The notes under the pieces were generated by a model, which was not told the DNA's origin, did no database searches, and saw only the letters and a program-made list of their open reading frames with translations. A DNA stretch of 64,000 bases from Cutaneotrichosporon cavernicola (lineage: Eukaryota; Basidiomycota; Tremellomycetes; Trichosporonales; Trichosporonaceae), in assembly GCF_030864355.1 (NCBI RefSeq), contig NC_083394.1:434001-498000 (forward strand), read 5' to 3'. This document shows positions 10,555 to 22,545 of the stretch, one piece after another; the stretch's first letter is position 1, and the number at the start of each line of letters is the position of its first letter. The position numbers were made by a program, and so were the translations under genes.

Positions 10555-11312
10555 ATGACCTCGTCCGACCACAACGCAACAACACTCACCGCCCACCTCG
10601 GCCCACTCCAGAGAGGACCCGCAGCTACGGCACTGCGCGACCTCGCACTCGCAGTGGGATGGTGCGACCTTTGTGTTCTCGAGCTCAAGGGGACAACGTG
10701 GAGTGTTCTTGTGGGACATAAGCGCAAGGAGGTGCGTTTGGATGAGAGAAAAGGCGAGGTCGGGATGTTAGGAGGTTGAGAGGTTGGGAGCAAGTGGTGG
10801 CAGGAGTGGGGGAGCAAGTCAAGTGATGCGGGGGAAGGCTGTGTTAGCGATGGGCAAGAACGAGTGGGCACAAGTGGATGACTCACTCGGCAAGGCTAAC
10901 AGAGTGATACTCCTGAACCCGAACACAGCTCCCGCCTTGAGATTAGAGCTGATAGCAGGACCCGCTCCGCGCCGTCCTCCCCCTGCCTTTGCACACGAAC
11001 GCCCTCCTCCCGTCCGAGCTCAAGGGCATCTTTGACGCACTCGCCAAGGTATCTATTGACGACCTTCCTCCTCCCATCACCGAATTTGCGCCGAGCGTCG
11101 ATAGCTTGCGCAAGGCCTATTCGACCATGACAGGAACCGAAGCCGAAGAGGGCAGCCTCAGTGCCGTTGGCGAGGAGAAGGAGGCCCAAGCGGGTAAGGC
11201 AGAGTTCGACCCAGACACGCTCTACACTGCCATCATGTGCGCCGACTCGACCGTCGTGTACTACAAGCTCTCGCGGGGTATTCGCAAGCCCCACGACATT
11301 CCCGACGAGTAG
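10555..11312 (+). CDS. SEN15: tRNA-splicing endonuclease subunit Sen15
   Basis: Two exons, 10555-10731 and 10959-11312, join in phase to 177 codons (176 aa), matching the roughly 170-aa Sen15 family. Exon 1 carries LRDLALAVGWCDLCVLELKG, the Sen15 first half. Exon 2 carries the family's most typical segment near the C-terminus, AIMCADSTVVYYKLSRGI (human Sen15 has a closely similar DSTIVYYKL). Sen15 is the non-catalytic partner in the heterotetrameric Sen2/Sen34/Sen54/Sen15 complex that excises introns from pre-tRNAs. The 227-nt intron (donor gtgcgt, acceptor ctgatagcag) is long for this locus. The exon-1 region is also covered by an opposite-strand ORF, which is rejected. The gene converges with KAP114 (201 nt between stops). 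Confidence 0.8.
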
Positions 11313-11512
11313 GTACAGCGTCGCATCCCTGTCTCGGTTGTCCGCATCAGCATCGACATCAACACGCACATTTACACAGACCACGACTCGTACTCAACGC
11401 CGAGTACGCACGCATGCAACATCCACAATTGTAACTCTAGTACAATATGCATTAAGCCACCAAGAAGAAACGTCTACCGAATGCCAGGACAGATCCTGAG
11501 ACCAACACAAAC

Positions 11513-14500
11513 CTACAGCGTCAACACACTCTGCAGAACGCCCTTCTCCTCCGAGGACAGCGCGTCGACCATCTCGTGCATCCCGTTGGCGTTGGAAGTG
11601 TAGCACTGGCGCAGCGTGTCGGTAATGTGCGCGCCCATGTCAATCTGGGCCAGCGGGTCCGCCTTGAGGTCCTCGTCGTCGTCCTGCGCGTCGCTGGCGT
11701 TGGGTCCAGCGTCGAGCCAGTCACTGAGCAGCGCAAACTCGTCATCAGGTTCAGGGCCCGCGAGGAGGTCATCATCGTCCCACTCCTCGTCGCCATCGTC
11801 CTCGGGCACGTCGAGCCCCGTGGACTTGCTCTTGCCCTTGCCCTCGGCCTGCACGTCCTTGAGCAGCAGCTTGAGCGCCTTGACCGGGAACGTAACCTGC
11901 GAGTACGTGTTTGGCTCGGCTCTCGTGCGCGAGCGCGTCATTATGCGGTTACGGTTCGCATCCGTTATCAGCAGGTCGCCCTTGACGACCACGCGCGACA
12001 CGGCCGACGAGCCCATAGTGAACAGCTTACACAGGCCCAGGTCGTTGACGCGGATGTTCCACGAGCCGGTGATCGTGTCGGCGACATCGCACCACTTTTG
12101 CAGGACGAGGTCGAGCGCTGGCACCGTCTCGCCCGGGCTGACATTGACGGGCTGGAACGACTGGAGCAGCTGTAGCACCTGCTCAGTGTACTCGGTGCCG
12201 AAAAGATAGGCGAAGGGGATGACCATGGAACTGACAAAGCTGTCCGTCTGCGCGGTGCCAAGCCGCGAAGCCATGGCGTTTAGCAAGTCGCCTAGGACGG
12301 GGGCGATCGCCGAGCCCGCCTTGCGGAAAAGGTGCATGACGAGGTCGCCGACGAAGAGGCCACCCGACTCGGAGAACGTTGGGGCTAAGAAGCGGCCCAG
12401 AAGCCCGAAGATGCGAGCGATGCCGTTCGTCCCGTCTGGTGCATGCCACTGGATGAGCTTGTTACAGTCCTTGCGGACAATGTACGTGAGGTGCAGCATG
12501 CCGCGCTGGATTACCTCCATGTCGTCGGTTTGCTCAAGGACCTTCATCACGGCGACTGTGACCGTCCCGATGTACTCGGGCTCGAGCGGGCCAGCGCGAG
12601 GCTTGACAATCGCGTTAGCGAGCTGGATCGCCTCGCCGGGAATGTGTAACGTATCCTCGTCGACTGGCTGAGTGATGAGCGTCGCGAGACGCGGCGAGAG
12701 GAAGTGTACGAGCGTCGACACGGCCGCGGCGCTCGGCGACGTCGCGATCGACTCGACGAGCTCCTCCGTGATGGCGGTGAAGATGGGGTCTGATGTCAGC
12801 TATCAGGCGGTCGAAAGCCGCGCACCAGTAGTGTTCTTCAGCCACTCATCGTAGACATGCTCGCAGATTGCGGTTGTGCTCTCGGCTGTGAGCGACGACT
12901 TGTCGAGCGACACGACCGAGTGGATTGTCTCCAGCACGAGGTAGAGAGTCTCGTGGGTCATGCCCCAGAGCACTGGTAACAGTAAAGACAGCACCTTGGG
13001 CGCCTGCGGGGCCATGATGGCGGCATCGACGTGGCGGCAGAAGTTGCGAATGGTCTTGACGGCCGAGATCTTGACGGGAATGGCAATGTTGTCTGAGCTG
13101 AGCGCCTCGACCGTTGCGTTGAGGTAATGCTGGGCTACATTGCCCGAGAGCTGGCTCGCGAACTGGGATGCAAACACAAAGGCGCGACCCTGCAGGAAAG
13201 GCGCGTCGGTCTGGACGAGGAGGCTGGGAATGACCTGGTCGAAGAAGTAAGCCAGGTCGAGGGTTGGCTGGCGGCCCTCGTCCCGGTCCTCCTCGAGGAG
13301 GTTGGTGAGGTCATCGGCAATGCCACCAAGGAGGCCGAGCATGGTCTCGAGTGGCTTCCACCAGTCGGCGTTACCGGAAGCGTGCGCAGCCGCGCTCTCC
13401 TGCACGCGGCGCTTGGCGATCTCGTTCACCACGAAGCCAACGGGTCGCGGCCACTTGTCGATCATCGAGCCCATCAGGTCGTGCCCTACGATGCGCAGTG
13501 AGTACTCAAAGTTGTCCTCGTCCTCGTCCTCGACGAATGCGTTCGCGTCCTCGAGCCACTCCTCCTCCTGTTGCCGCGTGACCTGTGTGTAGGTGAGTAC
13601 GAGCCCGACAATCGTCTCCATGACAGCGGTTCCCCGGTCCTCAGCCGCATTCAAGAGGATGTCCTTGGCCTCCTTGGAGCGCACGGTAGGCTCGAGATAC
13701 TCGAAGATGGAGGAAGCGAGGTCGTCGAGGTCCATCTTGACCTGGAAACTATCCTCGGGAAGGGGCGGGTCGGGACTCTCTGGGTCAGAGCTGATGTAGT
13801 AGCGGTTGAATGCTGGGAGGAGCGATGTGAGGTTGAGGATGGCGAGACGGAGGAAGGTGGGGATGTGCGAGGCGATATAGCGAGGGAATTTGGTCTGGAA
13901 CTGGAGCAGCACGCGGAAGATGCGGATGCGCAGCGCAAGACTCTCCCAGCTAGCCTGCAAGTCGACAGCGGCGTCGACGCTCAGCAGCTGGGTGAACGCG
14001 TCAAACCACACGGGTGCCATGCCGTCCAGCGCCTGACGCACCGCTTTCGGGTGCTCGTCCTTGAGCATCTCGAGGAGCGTCACAATGTGCCTGTACACGG
14101 CGACGGTATCGGCGCGCGTGAGGAACGAGTGTGCGCCAGGGCTGCCCAACACGGCGAGGAGGGCTGGAACAAGGTCGCGAACGACGGGGACGAGCTGGTC
14201 CTCGCTCAGCTCGTTCTTTACAAACTCGGTGACAACGCGCATCGCGCCGTGCACGGCGTCAGGCGAGCCCGTCTGTAACATGCTCGTGAGCTCGGAGAGG
14301 AGGGATGGCCAGTCATCAGGCCAGTCAAATCTCGCAACTGTCGAGCATGCAAAGGCAGCCGCGGTGCGCACCTTGCGCTCACGGTCCGAGAGGGCGCGTA
14401 AGAGCATGGGCCGGATCAAGTCTTTGACCTCGGTCGGGGTCGCGGGTGGGTCAAAGGCATCACTCATGGCGCTCCAGTGTCTGTCGATGTACTTTTGGAG

Positions 14501-14785
14501 GAGGATACCGGCCGACTGGCGCTGTGGAAGAGCCACATTGTAGTCGGCGAGGATACGGGCCAAGCTCAGTCCACCCTCTGAATGTTAGCAACGGGGTTGG
14601 GTTGGTGGCGGGAGGAGGGGAAGACATGAGTGATGTGATCGAAGCAAGCAGAAGAAGGACACACCTAGGTGTTGGTAGAGGGTGGTGAGCTGATCCTCGG
14701 CAGCTCGACGAGTGTTCTCGTTGGGGTCGAGAGTGGCCTGTAAGCAAGCGATGACCTGGGCGTCGAGGTCCTGGCCGGAGGACAT
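11513..14785 (-). CDS. KAP114: Importin-9 / Kap114-type karyopherin beta
   Basis: Three exons (14665-14785, 12826-14577, 11513-12789) sum to 1050 codons (1049 aa), the usual importin-9 size. The N-terminus (MSSGQDLDAQVIACLQATLD) and the following segments match the importin-beta N-terminal HEAT repeats, including RQSAGILLQKYIDRHW and LSDRERKVRTAAAFACS. The rest is continuous HEAT repeats with an acidic insert (VEDEDEDNFEYSLR) and a second acidic stretch near the C-terminus. Imp9/Kap114 imports histones H2A-H2B, TBP and ribosomal proteins; the acidic segments are consistent with basic cargo. Introns are 87 and 36 nt. Confidence 0.92.
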
Positions 14786-16072
14786 GGTTGTGAATGAAGT
14801 GATGGTAGAGTGTGCACGCCCATCAAACAAGTTGAGTGCGAAGCAGTACGGAGATCAGAAATTGTCCGCCTGTCAATACGTTACTTGAATTGTAATGGTC
14901 GCCAGTTCGATTCACGAGCAAGTCATATGAGTGGCATAACTAAATACTTTATGGTTTAGTCTGATACTCATCCTGGCAGCTGAAGATGAGTGACCAGCCA
15001 AACGTTGGCATCGACCACATGCACTCAGGGAGGGCGCGAGCGCGATCCCACCCCTCGCAACCTCCCCACACAAGATCGACACCCTAGTCAGCAAGGGCCC
15101 ACTCCCCCTCGTGTCCTGTCCTTGGGGCAGCCGCTGACCGAGCCCAATGACTAGATTCAAGATCCCGACGATAGCTATCCGCTTTGTCTGTACCTATCGC
15201 TTCACAACGACCTGCCGTTCTTGAATGGCCATCAAGCAGGTCCAATTGCCCCACATCCGGCCGTGCCAATGCAATCCGATCCGGAGCTACATAGATTTGC
15301 TGACTGCTGCTGCTGCTGCTGTCTGCCGTTTGCATGTTAATCTTTCTCTTGTATAGAGTGTATGCGTGTTGAGCCCGTGGAGCCCGTGTAAAGCGACTTG
15401 AAAGCTAGAGAGGATGATAGAGTTTGAGTGTTGTACTATTATTTGTTGTTTTCCGCTTGACCACTTGGTGCCTTGCCCATCACACTTTGCACAATCACAA
15501 CCCTCTCATCCCCTCACACATAGCGCGACGCATCATGTTCCAGCCAGCTGCTCAGCTGCTCAGTTTGTCTGTATTAGAGTATTACTAGCCATCAGGCTCC
15601 AGGACGTAAGCGACGGGCCCGAGTCACTGGACAATGGGCCAACATTATGGCTCACATTCCATTCCCTCTGAGCGATTTCTGGGGGAATTTGGCCATTCGC
15701 TCAAGTGGCGCTCACAGCATCTCTTGACCACTCAATTCCTGTCGAGTCACCTAGAATCTATGCAGTAAGTAATCACAATGTATACCTTGAAGTGAGTCGC
15801 CTGATCGCCTGACCGCCTGACTTGATGGCGTCGAATGGTTGAGATGGTCTACGTGGTCTGTTTGACTTGCCTTGCATCTCTTTAGATTCAGGCACAGGTA
15901 TCACCAGGAGTTGGGAGTTTGCCACCGAGCCATCCAATGTTCCCATTCACAATCCTCAATCAACCTTCGGTCATCACTTTCTCACAACCCTCTTGATCCC
16001 TAATCACTCATCACTCCCCTCCCCTCCCCAATCCTCCAACCCCCTCCAACCCCCTCAAACTCCTCAAACCCA
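14786..16072. other. Intergenic region with no supported gene
   Basis: 1.3 kb between divergent KAP114 and the PA-TM-RING gene. ORFs here are short and without domain character. A (ctg)6 run lies at 15304-15321. The last 150 nt before 16073 are strongly pyrimidine-rich (ctcccctcccctccccaat type), typical of a leader or promoter of the downstream gene. A GTTCGATTC string at 14912 resembles a tRNA B box but no A box or cloverleaf accompanies it. Confidence 0.4.
15304..15321. repeat. Microsatellite (ctg)6
   Basis: Six exact ctg units in intergenic sequence. No coding frame with domain character crosses it. Confidence 0.9.
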
Positions 16073-18546
16073 ATGCAGTCCTCGCGGGGACATGCCGGCG
16101 CGCCGCCATCATCATCTCGGTTTCCGTGGCTTGGCGCAGGCCTCGCACTCCTTGCCACCGTCGTCCTCGTCTCCGGCGCCCCCCTCGTACCAGAGCCAAC
16201 CGAATTTGCATCCACCGTCTCCAACTCTGCTGCCGATGCCCGCGCAGCCGATATACGCGCCCTATTCGCCGACCCTACTGCCTGGGTTCCCGATGCCAGG
16301 GAGAACGGCGGCTGGATCTCACACTGGCTCGGCGGGGGCGAAGGCATCCTTTCCATCTCCGTAAAGTTATATCTTGCGCGTAGCTGACATAAGGTCGACG
16401 GAGAGAATATTACCTTGCCCCACAGGCCCGCGGCGTTCCCCGACTGGCTCGGGCCCAGCGCCCAACTACCTGTCACCGGCATCCTGCGCCCATTTACCGT
16501 GTTATCCACAGATAGCAAGGAGGCGCCGGAACGAGCATGCGTCACCCCGAAGTGGCCACCTACCCGACCGTCATACCCCGTCCCTCCCTATACTGTCGCT
16601 CTGGTTGAGCGCGGCGGGTGCGACTTTGCGACCAAGGTCCTCGCTGCGCAGGAGCGGGGTGCGGCTGCAGTCGTTGTCGGAGACTCGGCGCACCCCGGCG
16701 AGACGGACGAGGAGGGGCGCATGAGGGAGAACCTCATAACCATGTTCTCACCTGGTGAGTTTTCGATACAGAAACCGCTTTTGGAAAGGTCTCTGTCTTG
16801 TTCTGGAACAGGGCGTGCGGCTGGGATCCAAGTGACGGAGTACGTCGGGTTTGTGGAGCATGACGTTGTGGAGCATGACGCTGGCTCGTGGCCACGATTT
16901 CGGCGGTGTCGGTGAGCGCGACGACAGTGCGCAAGCTGTGCCCAGGGGCACCAACTGCGTGCAGGAGCGGTCAGTTCTCCTCTCCGCGATCGTCACGAGG
17001 CAGTTCACTATCCTTCCCATTCCTGATCCCACTTCGTCTTTCACCCTCCCACCCGCAACCCTCCCACGACTCCTTGATACGTCTGCGTTCTGTCGAGCGC
17101 TGTCTGTCGTCCATCATCAGCAAAAAAACGGCCCACCTCCTTCCTTCACGTGCGCACCACTGACATTACACAGAAGATACCTCTGGCATTATTATCCCAA
17201 GCGTGTTTGTGTCACGCGCAAGTTACCTTATCATTCGTGACCTGCTATCGAACCATACAGTCAAGGGGAAGCCGGGATTGGAAGTCGAAGTCGGCGAAGC
17301 ATCCGACGATGGAAGGTAAGTTGCTCTCGTGCCGCGAGTGTGTCACGCGACCATACGGCGACAACGCCTCCCCCTTTCTGCTCCACCGTCTTCCCCTCTC
17401 GTACCACGTCTCACACATGTCGCGCGCCTGTCGCACCCCCTGCGACTCCCTTTGCCCCACCCTGCGGCACCCGTCGCCCATGCTGTTCCGGTGCCGTACC
17501 GGTGCCGAGGAATGACCTCGGAACGATTGGCTGACACTAGCGCCCTTGGCAGTCTGCTGACTTTCGCCCTCCTCATGCCATCCCTATTCCTCATCGCCAC
17601 AGTTGCCGCACATCGCGTCCGTGTGGCACGGTGAGTCATCTCGTTTACTATGACTGATGGAATTAGGCAACGGGAAGCCAACCGCGCCCCTCCCACTGTC
17701 GTCCTCTCTCTCCCAGAACGCGTATGGAGCCCGGACATTGTGTGGGAAAAGGATGACTCGGAATCAGACAAGGATGAGGCATCGCAACGAGACGACGACG
17801 ATGATGCTGAACCAACACCTAAGGCTGCAGGTGACTCGGCCGAGGCGGCGGCCGAGGGCGCGCCAGAGATGACCGATGCGACGGAGACCCACACTGTGCA
17901 GGGCGACTCTGACGTGACGACGCGCTCCGCCGACGCAGACGACGAGGCGGACGCGGTCATGGTCACACCCGTCAAGGCACTACAAGCTCGTCGCCGTGGC
18001 AAGGAGCGACGCAAGAGCAAGCGTTACTATTCCAAGGACGAATGTGCCATTTGCATGGACGACTTCCACAAGGGAGAGATTGTGCGAATCCTTCCCTGCG
18101 GACACGTCTTCCACAAGGACGAGTGCGACGAGTGGCTCCTCAAGTGGAGAAAGCTGGTACGTTGTGCCCCATTGGCGCCAAGTTGGCGGACTACATTCCA
18201 GGAGGTATCTCCAGTATGAGTCGCACGCAACGCTGCTGCCCACATGTTTCATGCTGACATCTAGTGCCCGACTTGCCGTGCGGATGTGACGATTCCTACG
18301 ACTGATCTATCGGGGTCGACGACGATCACGCCCGTCGTCGACAGGACGGCGGCGGCGGCCGAAGGCGGACCGCGGTACGGTGCCACGGACGAGGATGGCG
18401 AAGATGAAGGCGGGGCGCGGGGCACGTGGACTGGGCGCGCTGGAACGCGCCTCGGCGCAATGTGGAACTCGCTGAGAGCAGCAGTCGCGCGTCCGGCACC
18501 GGAGACTGGGGAGCGTGCCCCACTGGTGCCGGTCAATGTTGTGTGA
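16073..18546 (+). CDS. PA-TM-RING E3 ubiquitin ligase (RNF13/GRAIL type)
   Basis: Six exons (16073-16360, 16394-16754, 17174-17315, 17541-17630, 17667-18156, 18265-18546) give 551 codons (550 aa). Order: an N-terminal signal or anchor (LGAGLALLATVVLVSGA), a protease-associated domain (VALVERGGCDFATKVLAAQ, AAAVVVGDS, then SGIIIPSVFVSRASYLIIRD), a transmembrane helix (SLLTFALLMPSLFLIATVAA), an acidic cytosolic linker, and a RING-H2 finger (CAICMDDFHKGE, LPCGHVFHKDECDEWL, CPTCRADV) completed across the last intron. This architecture marks endosomal or vacuolar membrane ubiquitin ligases; the PA domain faces the lumen. The third exon lies beyond a 419-nt intron, found by restoring the PA-domain frame. 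The start is the first ATG in the frame. Confidence 0.9.
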
Positions 18547-20155
18547 GCGAGTCGCTTGAGACGGGCGAGACGAGACGAGACGATACGAGATGAGATGAGA
18601 GACGGACAGGGAACAGAGCAGAGTCCACACAACTCATTGGATCTTGCGCTGTGTAACAGCGGAGGGGGCAGTTTTTTTTTCCTTAACCCATAATGATGCG
18701 GTGTGGTCTCCGCTCTACGTGTTGTATGCCTGATACCGCGCCCCGATCACGATATGATACGATGCGACGCGTGTGTCTGAGCAGAGTTGGGGCAGAGTTG
18801 GGGCTGAGCCTGGGCATCGGGGCAGAACAAGGCGTCGTCTGGGGATTAGCTCGAACTGTCCGCAGCATTCGACTGTTCAACCTGGTTATTCACCCTATTT
18901 GTATAGTATAGGACAGAGTGTTCGGGATGCAGTGTGTCTGTGTGGTCGTGTGGTTGGGAACGACACGAGCGGAGAGTAGAAATGCACGATGGGTGGCGAG
19001 AGAGACGCGCGACGCATACCTCGGAGATTGATGACGCGGCTGAGGCACGCTGAAGGAGGGTTGTGGAATAGAATTAGATAGACGATTAGACGATTAGACG
19101 ATTAGAATGAGGAGGGGGGAATGAGGATGGATGAGATTTAGTTGCGGCTACCGACAAACTGTAAGGTAACACTTCACACTACACTTGACACCTCGGTCTG
19201 ATACTGACGCCACGCACTCGATGGAGATTGATCTTGATCTCGATGCTTGTAGAGTTACACTTCGGCCCAGCTCACCCGAGGGCCAAACGACTTGTGCACA
19301 CTGATCTTCGTTCGACGTCGCATACATGCATTGCACAAGACGCCGCATAAAGACGTGGGAATCCTTCCTCTGTCCCAAGTAGTTTGTGCTCATCTCGCCA
19401 GCTTGTCATGCGCCCCTCTCCTCTCAAGCTCTAACATGGGCGTGCTCATCGCTTTCATCCAGCTCATCCCGCCATTCAAGCGATCTGATGAACCAGGGGG
19501 GGAGGGCGTGAGTGTGGGTGTGGGTGGGTGTGGGTGTGGGCTGAGTGGTGAGTGTGAGTTGTGCCCATACAGTAGCCGGTAAAGGGGGGCTGCTACCAAG
19601 GGCGCAACTTTGGGCGTTGGGCGTTGGAAGACGTCTACTGTAGGTCCACTCGCAGAGGTAAGACGCTTAGGTAGGGCGTCCAACAGACGCAACAGTCAAG
19701 TCTCCCCAGTCCTCTTCCTTTTCGTCGTCGCCATCCTTCGGCTCCTCTCCCGTCTCCCGTCTAACCACCGCCTCGGCAACCATTGTTTAGTGATAAAGAG
19801 CTACCTCCCGCCCTCTCTCTCTCACAACATTGCCCGCCAACGCCCGACGATCCACCGCCTTTTCTTTTTCTTTTTTCTTGCAGCCCCCCCAGAGCCCCCC
19901 AAGACCAAACCTCTCCCCATCCTTCAAGCACCCCTCAAGCACTCTGCGCTGGCGTACGTCTTTTCCCAGCAAGCTGGCTGGCATCAAGTCCCCAGCCCTC
20001 AGCCCTCAGCCCTGCCCTCCCCCTCCCAGATCCAGTCATCCATCTCACATCGGACCGACGCCGCTGACCTACCCAGACCCCAGTAACAGTCATTTACCCT
20101 CGTCTTGACATCTTGGACCCGCCCGCCCGCTCATCCATATCCCTCCCGCCTCCCA
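18547..20155. other. Intergenic region with short repeats; no supported gene
   Basis: 1.6 kb. It holds a gacga/gatga-type purine repeat (about 18568-18600), three gacgatta units (19081-19104), a gtgggt-rich stretch (about 19508-19545), and a long pyrimidine-rich tract from about 19700 that likely forms the leader of the C2H2 gene. ORFs of up to about 150 codons here are low-complexity and start in repeats; none has a recognisable domain. Confidence 0.4.
19081..19104. repeat. Minisatellite (gacgatta)3
   Basis: Three exact copies of gacgatta, with a related gatagac sequence just before. It lies in intergenic sequence. Confidence 0.9.
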
Positions 20156-21762
20156 ATGTATCCCTCCATCTACGCGGACGGCTCACCGCCGCGCGCCTCT
20201 CCCGAAGCCATCACAGCGCAACTACCAGCGCCCGTCAGCGCCCCGTCGTCATCCCCAGGTTCCGGGACGCCCATGGATCGCGACCCCAGCAATCCAAGCG
20301 GCACCCCGCAGCTCGGTCAGCGTACCCCGGACGGCGTCGATGGGCACGCCGACGGTATTCCCAATGGTGGAGCTATGCCCAGTCACCCGACTTCAGCCAC
20401 TGAGACCAACCACTCGCCTCTCCCCGCACTCAACAATGGCTTGTACTTTCCTCCCATTTGGCCACAGAGTGAACTGTGGGACCGCCAGAACGTGCCCTGG
20501 CTCGGGCGTGGACAGCAGTCCCAGTCAAGCCAGCAGTCTCAGCCTCAGCCCCAGAGTCCGAGCCAGAGTCAAAGCCAGTCTCAGTCTCAGTCTCAGTCTC
20601 AGCCACCGTCTGGATCTGGGGCTCTGGACCGCTGGCGCGCCGGTTATTATCGGTATGAGCGCCGCGATGACAAGTTTCCCAGTATCGGTAGGGCAACTGG
20701 AACGCGTGAGCGTGATGGACCCGACGGACTGGACCACTACGATCGCGACGGGTACTATGACAGGAGCGACCCCTTCAACAAGGCAAGTACGGCGGGCTCG
20801 AGCTCGGCTCCCCCTCCTCCTCCGTTAGGTGTCAATGTCGGCTACGTGCACCCGCAAGACCGGCCACTTCCACCTCGTCTCTCGCTCTTCAGCCCTCCGT
20901 ACTACCCGCAGCATCAGGTGTATGGTCATGCTGGCCCACCACAGTCTGAAGACCGGCCGTCCAACCCTCCGTCACAGTCAGCCTTTGGCCTTTCAAACAT
21001 ACACGACAGCTATATCCCTTCGCTCAACCACTCGCTGCCGTCTCCCAACTATCTCTCGGCTCCCAACCACCTAAACCACATGCCGATGAACCACATGAAC
21101 CACCTCGACAACCTCAGCATGTCCAACCACCTTCCCCCGCCTCAGAACATGCTCCCCCTCCCAAACAATATGAATCACATGGGTATGCACATGCAGCCTC
21201 CCGTCTTCCCTTTTTCCGCCCCCGACTGGCCCGGCGCGCCGATGGAAAACAGCCCCAACCACAATTCGAACCACGACCTAATCCGCCCCCGCGAATACCT
21301 GGGCAGCCCGTCGTCCTCGGAAGCCGACGGCCAGGGCGCCCAAGGCGGGCCTAGCGCATCTACCAACGCCGGTCCCAGCGCGGTCCGTCGCGGTGGTCGC
21401 TCGGGTTCCGCTCCTCCTGCGGTGAGACATTATACCAGTACAAAGTACAAGTAGCTGAAAATAGCGCCGATTCCCTTGCCCCGACTGCTCCGAAGCCTTT
21501 ACGCGCCGTAACGACCTCAACCGCCACAGACGGAAGCACAGTAATGTTCCAAGTAAAGAAATAGCTGACGCAAGCCGGGGAGAAGCCGTTCCAATGCCCC
21601 GTCTGTGGGACGGCCTATGTACGTCCTAGAGTTAGAGTCAACTGACCACAGGCACGCAAGGACAAGCTGCTCATGCACATCCAGCGCGCTGAGCTTTGCC
21701 GTTCGCGTCTGCCTCCGCGGCCGCCTGGCCGCGACCGCGGCAGGGGCGCTAGCGCCAACTAA
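20156..21762 (+). CDS. Q/S/P/N-rich protein with two C-terminal C2H2-type zinc fingers (putative transcription factor)
   Basis: Four exons (20156-21421, 21465-21540, 21575-21618, 21652-21762) sum to 499 codons (498 aa). The first 420 residues are low-complexity: a Q/S run from (cagtct)4 and NHL/MNHMN-type repeats. Splicing at the end restores zinc fingers invisible in any single ORF: CPDCSEAFTRRNDLNRHRRKH, a TGEKPF linker, then CPVCGTAYARKDKLLMH ending in a Cys (H-x6-C). The disordered region with a terminal zinc-finger pair is typical of fungal sequence-specific regulators. Targets are unknown. The start is the first ATG in frame; an upstream TTG at 20105 is not used. Introns are 43, 34 and 33 nt. 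Confidence 0.8.
20576..20599 (+). repeat. Coding microsatellite (cagtct)4
   Basis: Four exact cagtct units in the C2H2 gene encode alternating Gln-Ser and sit in a longer imperfect cag/agt-rich stretch. Length variation would change the Q/S tract without frameshift because the unit is 6 nt. Confidence 0.9.
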
Positions 21763-22545
21763 TGCGGCTCCAATCTTGTGCGCACCATCACCGAGTCCAT
21801 AGCTGTATCGATACGGTCTCCACAAACATCTAGATACATGCATAGCCATATCCTGTGTGCATTCTGCGAGGCAACGGTTGGTCGTCAAGGAGAGCCTAGA
21901 GAAGATCAGTGGGTACTGTAGGTCTAGGTTGCCTAGTGGCGTCGCGTCACGTCACGTCAGCTCGCCCCGTCCCCGTCTCTGCGCCGACAGCTCCTGAAAC
22001 ATCTGAGAAGACGACGACGGCCGAGTGGGCAGTTGCTCGAGTTTACCCGCATCGTCAGAGACACCAGTGGGAAGTCGACCATCGGGCGCCGAGGCGCCGT
22101 TGGGCCCGTGAGACGCCAGAAGTGCCACCAATGCCCAAACGCCGCCCGTCGCGATGACCTTCAGTACGACTCTAAGTGACTTTGCTGAGCAGCTGTGCCG
22201 CGCCCGAGGTGCCCTTTCGTGGTATACAGTAGGAAGGAGTGGTGAGCTGAGGGGTGTTCCAACCCAGGGAGGGGCATTCTTCAACTCCCATCGTCCGTTC
22301 AAGGCGTTGCAGAGACCCCAAGCTGTCGCGTTTCGAATCTTCACGGGCGCGGTGAATACGGGATTGCTGCGGCCGGTGCGACGGTGTTGCGACCTAGTCT
22401 ACTCAGCAAAGCCCCGCTGTCAGACTGCTAATCTCTCCTCCATTCAGGTTCAGATCAGTAGTCATGACAGAGTGAGCACCGCCTCCCAGGCCTGTCGGCA
22501 ACTCGGGCCATTCATCACCGCTAACTGCCATACGATCGAGGACGC
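21763..22545. other. Intergenic region between converging C2H2 gene and GLO1
   Basis: About 780 nt. A plus-strand ORF starting with ATG at 22154 (131 codons) ends at 22549, overlapping the GLO1 stop by four bases. Its product (starts MTFSTTLSDFAEQL) has no recognisable domain, and it may be spurious. A minus-strand open frame (21952-22344) lacks an ATG start. No repeat was noticed. Confidence 0.3.

Noticed and set aside
10420..10719. Minus-strand ORF of 99 aa, Cys-rich
   Set aside because: It is antisense to exon 1 of SEN15, which has clear family sequence and a consistent splice; the minus ORF has no domain.
14905..14925. tRNA B-box-like sequence
   Set aside because: GTTCGATTC is present, but no A box or acceptor stem upstream; the similar string near 24990 also fails.
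19508..19545. Telomere-like GT-rich stretch
   Set aside because: It is a short irregular gtgggt run with no regular unit and lies in the middle of normal genes.
21952..22344. Minus-strand open frame with a possible TM segment
   Set aside because: It starts with GTG, has no usable ATG, and no splice partner was found.
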